Shown: piece after piece, positions 23,501-30,118 of the stretch
Numbering within the stretch: position 1 is the first letter of the stretch
Layout of the letters: every line of letters starts with the position of its first letter
IMG/VR virus record: IMGVR_UViG_3300047499_000213
Span: 1 to 31,092 of that record
DNA: 31,092 bases
Reading direction: 5' to 3' (one strand)
From: a virus
Notes under the pieces: model-generated
The model's database searches: none
What the model saw: only the letters and a program-made list of their open reading frames with translations
What the model was told of the DNA's origin: nothing
Made by a program: the position numbers and the translations under genes

Positions 23501-24295
23501 CGCTGGCGTATTCAGCGCGATCGTCGCAGAGGAAGCCGACAGAACCGTCTGCGTCGAGATCGATCCGGCCGACGCGGTGAAGGTTGGGCTGCCAGGTGTG
23601 CCCGACGTCCATGAAGTGCCAGATTCCGTTAGCGATAACGGGAAAGCTGGGAAGCCAAGCGGCGCGTTTGCCGGAGAGACCACCATCGGGACTAGGTTGT
23701 CCAGGATGATATTATCGAAGCTGCAGCCAGCGCCACTCCCCGGGTTCTGGTTTCGGAAGCCGAAGTAACCCGTGGCAGTGATAGATAAGTCCGCCCAGGT
23801 GCAGTTCCAACTACTGGGTTCGCTGGTGCCGAACTGCCAAACCTTGAGATAGATATTCGCGCCTTGGATACGGGCCCGATAGCTGAGCTGCGTCCCGTTC
23901 GTGACACTGCCTGAATAGCCCTGACCGGTGAAGGTGTTGAGGCTGACCGCGCCGCCGGTAGCCGTGACCTTAAACAGACTGGGGTTATTATACTGGGAGC
24001 CGCTGGTAACGACCCAGAGATAGTAATTCTGCGCGGATGCGTCGCTGCGAAGGATGATTGCCGGCGCCGTACTGCTCTCTATCGTAACGTCAAACCGTAG
24101 ATCCATATCTGCGAGCGCAGAGGGCGCGGTGCAAATGACGATATTGCCATCTACGGCTGGGTTTGTAGCCAAAGCGTTCGGCGATGATGGCGCGCCGGTT
24201 GTTATTGTGATCCAGTTCCCGACAACCTGGGTCCAGCCACTTGGAAGCGCCGGCGGCGTGGTGCCGTCGAAATTCTGAGAATAAACGACGGTCAT
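20492..24295 (-). CDS. Virion-type chimera: lectin-like, Ig/FN3 and SGNH esterase domains
   Basis: A 1267-aa multidomain protein. Two concanavalin-like jelly rolls are visible (about 1-205, SQNFDGTTPPALPSGW...; about 290-500, FSDNFDADTAGSLPAWF...), separated by an Ig-like repeat (GTSWTSGTPGSPTFTASAG) that recurs near 610. FN3-like and further beta domains follow to about 800. A CE2-like beta domain leads into an SGNH/GDSL hydrolase: VVYGDSRTEG with Ser940, GMGG, QGYNDNN, and DGTHFNQFG with Asp1112 and His1115. The last 110 residues (DDVFAIDLAPALDSGD...RTLAGRTVHVHSFFNA) resemble phage fibre-tail adaptor domains, which suggests attachment to the virion. Likely substrate: acetyl groups on surface glycans (inference). 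Placement between terminase and portal is odd for a fibre gene. Confidence 0.75.
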   Translation of the reverse strand: MTVVYSQNFDGTTPPALPSGWTQVVGNWITITTGAPSSPNALATNPAVDGNIVICTAPSALADMDLRFDVTIESSTAPAIILRSDASAQNYYLWVVTSGSQYNNPSLFKVTATGGAVSLNTFTGQGYSGSVTNGTQLSYRARIQGANIYLKVWQFGTSEPSSWNCTWADLSITATGYFGFRNQNPGSGAGCSFDNIILDNLVPMVVSPANAPLGFPAFPLSLTESGTSWTSGTPGSPTFTASAGSISTQTVLSASSATIALNTPASGSSLNIGDPTTSVSAPLTLAPPNLYFSDNFDADTAGSLPAWFTATQGTWLVVADASAFSAPNDLQNISAANADILLILGGGGLTVPAQADMILKYITKTVSTSTNGIQPLVRSSSNGQNYYTWLLEVSGGNYAFQLYRSNSGSLTQLGTAQRTGITFVSGQAMHVQVAAVGNWLFAMCWVDGSSQPMSWQASYQDTSGSAVTAAGYAGFFHEGNSGGFAVDNVQVFGDSSLQAGTLSTSGITSSAITVTATSPSGSTAPYTTQYHRSTNANFVPSTTTLVSGATGLILNDNGLSTSTTYYYRQIVTDAAGNVCWTGTASATTSSGTGLSVSPTGLVATQTAAALTLTGTGTSWTGGTPGSPTFTASAGTITSQTVSSATGATIHYNAPSTAQTVTIADPGSGATANLTINAVASDFTVTPASQTTAPGVATGNYAVNLNGWPTSNLSVDMTDFGVGGTFTPTLGTLGVNSSGPFNFTYAPPSGASSGTIALQVGVSGYVGNKAHSANCVVSAGPQTIPVTSANIFWSPANWDHLTAGTFGVATDTMQTTAPGAYLKFGVTGTVNLALAIDNSTTGGFPSGNMPIVSYAIDGGDRVDTQLGQSETSLVISSSLSTAAHQVQVWLRHTSGGQGTRWGSVGVSPTNALRVTGIVLDGGGAMVAPATFAKSLVVYGDSRTEGYNLEGTNGIDYPVNGYAALLARALAAEWGNIGYDSQGITVGGMGGVPAMASAYNLYSAGRDRAPSGVTYVCVLQGYNDNNNSVGPATVQAAAQALIGNLRALYGAETWIFWLYDPSGFYDANFAAAVAAYRAANPSDAKVAYVDISALAPPAALFNGSMGGGSDYTTDGTHFNQFGSGVLASLYATAIASDLESPAAQAVPPVPNPLRTLVPIFISGYAGRDFQPLSTLADDVFAIDLAPALDSGDQLDAATLATVFFPVDVAVDGFATALDGPPLLTGTIAVQAIGQPPTGRYALGFTCRTLAGRTVHVHSFFNAVGLPDAA

Positions 24296-24542
24296 TATCG
24301 CTCCCGGAATTCCGTGTTAAAGGGCAGAATGCTTGGCTATCAGCATATTGCTGAAGCACTGGTGCCGGCGATTGAGCACGGTCTGCGGGACGCCTTTAAG
24401 CGGCGGCCGTGATCGGCAAATTTGCTGCGATCGTCTGGGCGAATCTTCCCTGCCTCGGATTGACTTGATATCCGGCGCGCCGGAATGACCATCGATCAGC
24501 GATGGGAAGAAAAGGCCGAAGAGGACAAGAACGATATGAGCG
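24296..24542. other. Spacer without recognised gene
   Basis: A 247-base gap between the acyltransferase stop and the SGNH gene start. A leftward 94-codon frame crosses it, but its sequence is not convincing and it overlaps the acyltransferase end. I see no repeat of the three families and no clear promoter. Confidence 0.5.
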
Positions 24543-25415
24543 CTAGGTTGGCAGTGATGCGATAATAATGTGCCGGCCGATTGACCGCGCTGGTTTCTCA
24601 ATTATCCGATAGGTCAACGAAGATACGACAATCACAAATATGATCGCGATCATTATCCACCCGGGGTTGGCGATTGATTTTGTTGCCCGCGACATTTCTC
24701 TTACAGCTAGAATGCATGGAATCTGTACCAAATAGATTGAGTAAGATACTTCTCCAAGCCAATGTAACATGCGGTTAGATAGAGCGTCGGCCCAACGACC
24801 TACGACAAGGACACGAGGTATTGGCCTTTTGGCTAGAAGAACGCCTATGCCAAATTCACCCATACAGCGCAGTAACGGCAGCCAGCTTCGCGCTTCGACC
24901 GCATCGATGCTCCAGTTATGTCGCCAGAAGACCAAGCCGATCAGCGAGAGGAAAAAAACGGACGCGGACCTCCGTACAGTGACTCCGCGCCAGTAAATCC
25001 ACATGAACACTGGAAAAGCGATGTTGGCCGCCCACTCAGTCGAGATCGACCAATCCGGCGGGTTCATCGTCGTTCCTGACGCGGGCCAAACGTTCCAGCG
25101 ATGAATAAGAAGCAAATCGCCGACCACATACCGCCACCACGGAACCGGTAAACCGTATAACGGCAAGAAAACGAGAGTCGCTGTGACGATCGCCCAATGC
25201 AGTGGAAATAGGCGCCAGACACGTCGCCAAAGGAAGCCGAAATAGGTGTTCCAGTCGAAGCCGTCACGGAACGCCGAGCCGTGCGCAGTCGTCAGAATGT
25301 AGCCGCTGAGCAAGAAGAAAAAATCGACCGCTAGATAGCCATGCGAAATTAAAGGCACATTTCCAAGGCCACTCTGCGGCATCCAAAGTGCGATATGATA
25401 CCCCAGCACCCACAT
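24543..25415 (-). CDS. Acyltransferase-3 (O-antigen acetylase type), 5' end uncertain
   Basis: A multi-pass membrane protein of the acyltransferase-3 (OafA-like) family: WVLGYHIALW with the family His, HGYLAVDFFFLLSGYIL, RRVWRLFPLHW, PPDWSISTEWAANIAFPVF, LGEVSYSIYLVQIP and the end YRIIEKPARSIGRH. Such enzymes acetylate O-antigen or other surface sugars and are a known form of phage serotype conversion. The first in-frame ATG (25415) has no ribosome-binding site and cuts off the conserved start of the family: the same frame upstream reads IKPLTSLRGIFA. That frame is open to 25571 but contains no ATG, GTG, TTG or CTG. The gene may therefore be damaged, start at a rare codon, or be joined by frameshift to the gene at 25507-25860. 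A+T content is higher than in the phage genes. Confidence 0.75.
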   Translation of the reverse strand: MWVLGYHIALWMPQSGLGNVPLISHGYLAVDFFFLLSGYILTTAHGSAFRDGFDWNTYFGFLWRRVWRLFPLHWAIVTATLVFLPLYGLPVPWWRYVVGDLLLIHRWNVWPASGTTMNPPDWSISTEWAANIAFPVFMWIYWRGVTVRRSASVFFLSLIGLVFWRHNWSIDAVEARSWLPLLRCMGEFGIGVLLAKRPIPRVLVVGRWADALSNRMLHWLGEVSYSIYLVQIPCILAVREMSRATKSIANPGWIMIAIIFVIVVSSLTYRIIEKPARSIGRHIIIASLPT

Positions 25416-25506
25416 CGCGAAGATGCCGCGGAGGGAGGTGAGGGGTTTGATTTCCTGGTTGCCGGGGCGTCCGCTCGGTTGGGCGGCGGTGTCGGGGTCT
25501 CGCGGA

Positions 25507-25860
25507 CTAGCCTTCGGAACCGGCGCTCTCCTTCGCCTTGCGCTGTTCCAGCAGATCCCGCAGGGCTTCCTTCAGCATGGCGGCTTCGGGTGGGGTGACG
25601 TGGATGTCGGCGCCGTCCATCTTGACCCAGACGCGGGCGCGGGTTCCGGCGAGCGCGCCTTTCCAGCCGACCTCCATGCCCTTGCGGGAGACGGAATTCG
25701 CGCCGATCTGCCATTCCTCGGCATGCCGATGCAGCGTGTCGGCCAGATGCACCATCGCGTTGCCGGAGGCGCGCATCGCCACCGGCGACGCCGGCACGCT
25801 GGGGGCCAGCCATCCACGCAGCCTGTCCGGTATCGATGTCAAACTTTTTAGTAAGTTCAT
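25507..25860 (-). CDS. Unrecognised phage protein, 117 aa
   Basis: A 117-aa protein with a basic start (MNLLKSLTSIPDRLRGWL), a helical region with NAMVHLADTLHRHAEEW, a beta-rich middle (VGWKGALAGTRARVWVKMDGADIHVTPPEA) and a charged helix at the end (LKEALRDLLEQRKAKESAG). GGAGTAGG lies about 12 bases upstream of the ATG. It is followed in the +1 frame by the start-less acyltransferase. I do not recognise a family; its place between terminase and portal gives no clear role. Confidence 0.6.
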   Translation of the reverse strand: MNLLKSLTSIPDRLRGWLAPSVPASPVAMRASGNAMVHLADTLHRHAEEWQIGANSVSRKGMEVGWKGALAGTRARVWVKMDGADIHVTPPEAAMLKEALRDLLEQRKAKESAGSEG

Positions 25861-25938
25861 GCGAGAATTTTACCTACTCCCGCTAAAGTTGCACAGGCGT
25901 CGCGACGAGGGCCACAGAAAATTTGCACGGTTTTCCGA

Positions 25939-26628
25939 TTACCGCGTCAGCATTTCGGCTTTTCGGCGCCATGTACCAATAAAATATTGGACGCCGTCAA
26001 GACCGTTGCACGCGGCATCGACGGCGCGGGCCTGGGCCGAGGCGGATTGCCTGTCCGGCGAGACCCATTCGACGATGGCGCGGCCGGTCGGCGCATGGGT
26101 CAGGGGAAAATCGGTCAGCAGGACCTGATCGAGCGCCGCCAGTTCCCGCCGCACCAATTCCAGGTCGGCGTGGCGGCGCCAATATTCGGCGACGAGCCAG
26201 TCGCCCTCCTCGCGCAAGGCGGCGGCGACCGCGGGCTTGACCCGGCCGGTCGCCTCGCCCAGCCGCCGGTCGGCCTCGGCGAGACCGGATTCAAGCGCCG
26301 CCAAGGCATTGCGCGCCGCCTGCCCCTTCAGCCGGGCCGCGTCCAGCGCCGCCTGGGCCTGCCGGCGCGCCTCCACGGCGGGGGCGGGCGGATCGCCCCG
26401 ACCCTGCTCCGCCCAGACGGCCATGCGCCGGGCATAGTCGGCGTCGAGCCGTTCCAGCGCGCCCAGCGCGGCGGCTTCGGCGGCAAGCTCAGCCTCGAGC
26501 CTGGGCACCGGCGCGCGCGCCGTCTCGACCGCCCGCTCGGCGGCGCGGAGTTCGGCGAGCGCGTCGGCGAGCGCGCGCCGGGCGGGGGAGACGGGCGGCT
26601 GGAGCTCGGGGCGGATGGTTTTGGACAT
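25939..26628 (-). CDS. Coiled-coil phage protein of unknown function
   Basis: A 229-aa protein. Residues 15-130 are one long Ala/Arg/Glu-rich helix with heptad character (LADALAELRAAERAVETARA; AALESGLAEADRRLGEATG), followed by a more globular end (VAEYWRRHADLELVRRELAALDQVLLTD; GLDGVQYFIGTWRRKAEML). GAGAGA precedes the ATG. It is the first gene after terL, separated from it by a palindromic repeat. I do not recognise it; a scaffold-like or packaging accessory role would be a guess. Confidence 0.6.
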   Translation of the reverse strand: MSKTIRPELQPPVSPARRALADALAELRAAERAVETARAPVPRLEAELAAEAAALGALERLDADYARRMAVWAEQGRGDPPAPAVEARRQAQAALDAARLKGQAARNALAALESGLAEADRRLGEATGRVKPAVAAALREEGDWLVAEYWRRHADLELVRRELAALDQVLLTDFPLTHAPTGRAIVEWVSPDRQSASAQARAVDAACNGLDGVQYFIGTWRRKAEMLTR

Positions 26629-26648
26629 GGGGTCTCTCTGCTAGGATT

Positions 26649-26740
26649 TTGAACCACCAAGGCGCCAAGACGCCAAGGTAAGAAAATCCACCCGGGGACG
26701 ACCCGGATTTTCTTGGCGTCTTTGCGTCTTGGCGGTTCAA
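26649..26740. repeat. Palindromic repeat family B, copy 2 (92 bp)
   Basis: TTGAACCACCAAGGCGCC at the left pairs with GGCGTCTTTGCGTCTTGGCGG at the right; inner AGAAAATCC pairs with GGATTTTCT. The outer sequence matches the element at 18975-19122. It lies five bases beyond the terL stop codon and would form a long stem at that point in the late transcript. Confidence 0.82.
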
Positions 26741-26744
26741 TGAA

Positions 26745-28175
26745 TTATTCAGCGTCGGCGCGGCCTTCGCGGATGCGGCGGGCGACGGATGCGTAGTGGT
26801 CGAGGAGGCCGGTGGTGCGTTCTTCCAGCATCAGCTCGGTCAGCGCCCAGACCAGCGCGTCGAGGCGGTCGGGTGAGGCGAGGCCGATGCCGGGTTCCCA
26901 GTTGCACATCTGGTCCTCCAGCGCCGGAAAGGGACCGACATGGCTGACGCGGCCCTGCTCGTAGAGCGCGGCCACGGGCTCGGCCCTGGCGTGCTTGCCG
27001 CGGCTGGCGGACACGCCCTTATACGGCGCCTCGGGCATCACCGTGCGCAGCGTCGCCTCGATCATGTCGCCGCCCATATTGGTCTCGGCGACAATGCGGT
27101 CGGCGTTGAACCGGCGGTAAAGCGCGATGGCGCGGCGGGCCCAGAGGTTGGGCGACATGCGGCCCGAGGCGTCGGCCAGGATATAGGCGCGGCCATCCGC
27201 GCCCAGCGCCGCCACCACGATGCCGGTCTCGTCGGAGCCGGGCCGGGCGCTGCCGGCCGGGTCGATCGCGACCACGATGCGGCGGCGCTGAGGCTCGGCG
27301 GATGGATCGATGCGCGCCGCCTCGATCATGGCGCGGGTCCACAGCGCGCCGTCGGCCTGATCCAGCAGCTCGGCGTCGAGTTCCTGCCGGCCCAGCCGCG
27401 TGCCTTCGTACCGCTTGACGATGCTGGCGATGAAGGACGGGGCGAGGTTTTTCTCGTTGTCTTTCGTCTTGCCGCGCGTGACGCGGGTGGTGGGCTGGGC
27501 CACTAGGTCGCGCAGCAGCCGGATGGGCTTGGGCGTCGTGGTGACGACGGCGCGCGGCCGGTCGCCGAGCCTGAGGCCCAGCATCAGCATATCCCAGGCG
27601 CCCTGCGGATCGCGCCACGCGCAGACCTCGTCGAGCCAGGCGAGGTCGTGCTGCGGACCGCGCAGCCGGCGGGGCTCGTCGGCGGAATAGCAGGTGGCGA
27701 TCGCACCGTTCGGCCAGCGCAGTCGCCGGTTGGCGGGTTCGTAGACCGGGCCTTGGAAGCCGTCCTCAGCGCAGACGGCGAGAAGGCCGCTCTCGCCCTC
27801 GACCATGACGGCGCGGACGTCGTTCGCGGTCGGGCCGACCAGCGCTATGCGGCGGGCCAGGCCGTCGCGCGCCATCAGACGGATGAACTCGGCGCCGGTG
27901 CGGGTCTTGCCGAAGCCGCGGCCGGCGAGCAGGAGCCAGACGATCCAGTCGTCGTCAGTGGGCGGGCGCTGTTCGGGCCGGGCCTTGTTGCGCCAGCCTA
28001 CGTTGAAGGTGAGCTTTCGGCCGGTGTCGTCGCCGACGGCGGCTTCGTATGCCTCACGCTCCTGCGCGGGGGTTGCAGATGCGGTCGAGCTCTTCGCGGT
28101 AACGGCGGTCGAGGTCGGCTTCGTCGATTCTGGGGTAGGCGGCGACGCCTTCGGTCGCTTGGTCAAGGACTTCAC
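26745..28175 (-). CDS. terL: Terminase large subunit
   Basis: A 476-aa packaging motor. The ATPase has Walker A AGRGFGKT (84-91) and Walker B LAWLDE (178-183), followed by TTTPKP. The nuclease has AIDPAG (Asp305), VAETNMGGD (Glu364) and PDRLDALVWAL (Asp436, Asp439). The start is a GTG at 28175, or a TTG three codons on that has AAGGAG at a better distance (ten bases). Either start overlaps the upstream gene by more than 110 bases, and the first 40 residues are low-complexity Thr/Ser/Pro. No nearer start exists before the conserved region. Confidence 0.92.
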   Translation of the reverse strand: MKSLTKRPKASPPTPESTKPTSTAVTAKSSTASATPAQEREAYEAAVGDDTGRKLTFNVGWRNKARPEQRPPTDDDWIVWLLLAGRGFGKTRTGAEFIRLMARDGLARRIALVGPTANDVRAVMVEGESGLLAVCAEDGFQGPVYEPANRRLRWPNGAIATCYSADEPRRLRGPQHDLAWLDEVCAWRDPQGAWDMLMLGLRLGDRPRAVVTTTPKPIRLLRDLVAQPTTRVTRGKTKDNEKNLAPSFIASIVKRYEGTRLGRQELDAELLDQADGALWTRAMIEAARIDPSAEPQRRRIVVAIDPAGSARPGSDETGIVVAALGADGRAYILADASGRMSPNLWARRAIALYRRFNADRIVAETNMGGDMIEATLRTVMPEAPYKGVSASRGKHARAEPVAALYEQGRVSHVGPFPALEDQMCNWEPGIGLASPDRLDALVWALTELMLEERTTGLLDHYASVARRIREGRADAE

Positions 28176-28521
28176 GCTCCTTGTCGATCAGGCGGACGAC
28201 CAGCAGGCCAAGGGTTTCGAAGGCGTCGATCACGCCCTGGCCCTTGGAGAGCAGCCGTTCGTATTCGGGAGCCAGCGGCTCGGCCCGGCCGGGCCCCGCG
28301 CGGCGCGATGCCTTCCGTTCGGGCGGCATCATCTCGGTGAGGTGCTTCATCAGCCGCAGAGCCGCGCCGCGACATTGGGCATAGGGCTGGGCCAATGGCG
28401 CCGTCGGAGTCCGCGGCGCCTTGGCGTGCTTGCGCCGCTTCGGCGGCTTGGCCGGATCCGACACGTATCGGCCCTTCGCGTCACGGCAACGGCCGGACGC
28501 GGTCAAAACCGTATCTGTCAT
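28054..28521 (-). CDS. Candidate terminase small subunit
   Basis: A 155-aa protein directly before terL. It begins MTDTVLTASGRCRDAKGRYVSDPAKPPKRRKH, a basic segment, followed by helices (CRGAALRLMKHLTEMMPPERK; YERLLSKGQGVIDAFETLGLLVVRLIDKEREVL) and an acidic-basic C-terminus. I see no clear helix-turn-helix. Starts at 28572 and 28548 are also possible, none with a good ribosome-binding site; the ATG at 28623 is excluded because it lies in the -35 box. Position argues for TerS; sequence alone does not prove it. Confidence 0.6.
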   Translation of the reverse strand: MTDTVLTASGRCRDAKGRYVSDPAKPPKRRKHAKAPRTPTAPLAQPYAQCRGAALRLMKHLTEMMPPERKASRRAGPGRAEPLAPEYERLLSKGQGVIDAFETLGLLVVRLIDKEREVLDQATEGVAAYPRIDEADLDRRYREELDRICNPRAGA

Positions 28522-28594
28522 TGGGAGGCTCGATGTTCGGGGCATCGACGGGAGCGGCCGGGGCCGCGTCATCCACTGTGTCGACGATGCATTA

Positions 28595-28644
28595 CGTGTA
28601 CATCGGGCCGGGGCGTTTGTCAAGCGCTATTTGTGATAAATCAC
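28595..28644 (-). promoter_or_regulatory. Late (packaging operon) promoter with operator-like dyad
   Basis: On the minus strand TTGACA (28623-28618), a 17-base spacer and TACACG (28600-28595) form a promoter. The dyad GTGATAAATCAC (28633-28644; outer arms TGTGAT/ATCACA) lies nine bases upstream of the -35. The same GTGA-N4-TCAC dyad stands in the repressor switch (29455-29466), where the leftward promoter has the same TACACG -10 box and 17-base spacing. This suggests that the S24 repressor also controls the late operon. Confidence 0.6.
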
Positions 28645-28655
28645 ATTTTCTATTT

Positions 28656-28764
28656 CGTCATTCCCGCGCAGGCGGGAATCCAGTGATTTACGCGGTTGCA
28701 CAGGAAAGACCCATGTCGCTGCGGACGCAGCTCTAGCTGGATTCCCGCCTGCGCGGGAATGACG
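28656..28764. repeat. Palindromic repeat family A, copy 2 (109 bp)
   Basis: Inverted arms of about 28 bases (GTCATTCCCGCGCAGG... and its complement ...CCTGCGCGGGAATGAC) enclose a centre related to that of 11574-11682; both copies are 109 bp. It lies between the repressor stop codon and the late promoter, where its stem could keep repressor transcripts out of the packaging genes. Confidence 0.87.
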
Positions 28765-28771
28765 AAGGCAA

Positions 28772-29419
28772 CTACCGGGCGTTGTAGCGGCCGATGACGG
28801 TTTGGATTTCGCGCCATTCGGCGCGGGAGAGCGCGTAGTCGCTGGGCGGGTTGTACTGGCGGACGCGCCATTCGGTGTCGGTCCAGTCGACCAGGTGCTT
28901 GATCAGCGCGTGCTGCGTGCCGTCGGGCTCGTAGCGGATCAGGATCGCGTCCGCGCCGCGCCGCGGCATGCTGGGGCGCACCAGCGCGATGTCGCCGTGA
29001 TTATAGGCCGGGCTCATCGATTCGCCGACGACGTAGATGCCGTAGCCGGAGTGGACGGTTTGCAGCGGATCTGGCGCGCCGATGCGCTCGATCGGGTCGG
29101 ACGACATGCTCATGGCGCCGGACGGACCGCCTTCGGCCGCGCCAAAGACCGGGAAGTTGCGTGCGACGGCGGCAGGCGACGGGGCCGTGAGAGGAGCCTC
29201 GTGCGCCGCCCCCGCCTCCCCGCCGACCAGGTAGTCGACCGAGACCCCGAGCACCTTGGCCAGCGCCTTGAGCGTGACGTAGCGCGGGCTGGCGCTGCGC
29301 TCTTCTAGGATGTCGCGCACGGCGGTGACGCCCAGATCGGCGGCGAGCGACAGGCTGCGCGGATTGTAGCCCGCGTCGCGCATCGCCCGATTGAGGCGGG
29401 ATGAGAGAGTCTCGCTCAT
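28772..29419 (-). CDS. Phage repressor, XRE helix-turn-helix plus S24 peptidase domain
   Basis: A 215-aa C1/LexA-like repressor. Residues 1-65 form the DNA-binding domain (LSSRLNRAMRDAGYNPRSLSLAADLGVTAVRDILEERSASPRYVTLKALAKVLGVSVDYL). A linker precedes an S24 domain with Ser134 in VGESMSPAYNHGD and Lys174 in ALIKHL. The usual Ala-Gly or Cys-Gly cleavage site is replaced by AEGG (95-98 in VFGAAEGGPSG), so RecA-stimulated self-cleavage is uncertain. The start is the ATG at 29419; the predicted promoter places transcription start at or next to that codon, so the message is probably leaderless. It should maintain lysogeny by binding the GTGA-N4-TCAC sites. Confidence 0.87.
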   Translation of the reverse strand: MSETLSSRLNRAMRDAGYNPRSLSLAADLGVTAVRDILEERSASPRYVTLKALAKVLGVSVDYLVGGEAGAAHEAPLTAPSPAAVARNFPVFGAAEGGPSGAMSMSSDPIERIGAPDPLQTVHSGYGIYVVGESMSPAYNHGDIALVRPSMPRRGADAILIRYEPDGTQHALIKHLVDWTDTEWRVRQYNPPSDYALSRAEWREIQTVIGRYNAR

Positions 29420-29425
29420 GACAGT

Positions 29426-29496
29426 CGTGTAGCATTTTTCATACGCGAAGACAAGTGATTTTTCACATTGACCCCGCCGGGCGTCCGCGCTATCCA
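29426..29496. promoter_or_regulatory. Compact divergent switch: two promoters around one dyad
   Basis: Leftward promoter for the repressor: TTGTCT (29454-29449), 17 bases, TACACG (29431-29426). Rightward promoter for the 29531 gene: TTGACC (29468-29473), 17 bases, TATCCA (29491-29496). The dyad GTGATTTTTCAC (29455-29466) fits exactly between the two back-to-back -35 boxes. A protein bound there would touch both. A related dyad precedes the packaging operon. Confidence 0.65.
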
Positions 29497-29530
29497 ATGT
29501 TCCTCTTTTGTTCATTTCAGGGAGGCGCAA

Positions 29531-30118
29531 ATGGGACGGGCAGGACGCAAGGGATCGGGCGGGTCGAAGCGGCGGCAGACGACGCGTGCGGGACAGGGCC
29601 GCGTCGAGACCGACTTGGGCACGGCGGAGCTGAGGGCGCGCAAGCTTTGGGCGACGAAGCGGATCGACATCGATGTCGAGCCGCTGGGCATCCTCTACGG
29701 CCACGGCAAGATCGACCGCGAACTCTATCTGGCCGGGCAGCGGCTGGAGGTGGCCAGGCGCGCCTGCTTCGGCGCCGACGCGGCGGCCGAGCGCGACATC
29801 TATGGCGACCGGATGGCCTTGGGCGCGATCGGTGGCCGGCGTGCGCCGATCCGGCCGGGCCCGGTCGCGGAAGACATGGCGCGGCGCGAAGCCCGGGCGG
29901 AGGACGAGTACGACCGGTTGCTCCGGGCGCTGCACCGCGCTGGGGCGGCGGTGACGGCGGCGACGCTCGGCATCGCCACCCGCCCCTATAGCGGCGCCTG
30001 GGTAGCGTCCGCGCTGGTCGAGAGGGGCCGGCCTTGGACCGCCCGGCACGACACAAGGCTGGCGCTGATCCGCGAGGGGTTGACCGCTATCGCCAAGCTG
30101 GGCTCGCGGCCGCTCTAG
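29531..30118 (+). CDS. Unrecognised protein divergent from the repressor
   Basis: A 195-aa basic protein, start supported by GGGAGG seven bases before the ATG. It opens MGRAGRKGSGGSKRRQTTRAG, a disordered basic stretch. It continues with FGADAAAERDIYGDRMALGAIGG, a helical EDEYDRLLRALHRAGAAVTAATLG and a C-terminal RHDTRLALIREGLTAIAKL. No helix-turn-helix or enzyme motif is clear. By position it is the first rightward gene under repressor control, so a regulator of the lytic switch or a late activator is possible; that is inference only. Confidence 0.7.
   Translation: MGRAGRKGSGGSKRRQTTRAGQGRVETDLGTAELRARKLWATKRIDIDVEPLGILYGHGKIDRELYLAGQRLEVARRACFGADAAAERDIYGDRMALGAIGGRRAPIRPGPVAEDMARREARAEDEYDRLLRALHRAGAAVTAATLGIATRPYSGAWVASALVERGRPWTARHDTRLALIREGLTAIAKLGSRPL

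Noticed and set aside
24317-24601. Leftward 94-codon frame after the acyltransferase
   Set aside because: It overlaps the acyltransferase end in another frame, has no ribosome-binding site and shows no protein-like pattern apart from one hydrophobic run.
28572-28623. Longer start of the terS-like gene at 28623
   Set aside because: That ATG lies within the -35 box of the predicted promoter, so the message would not include it.
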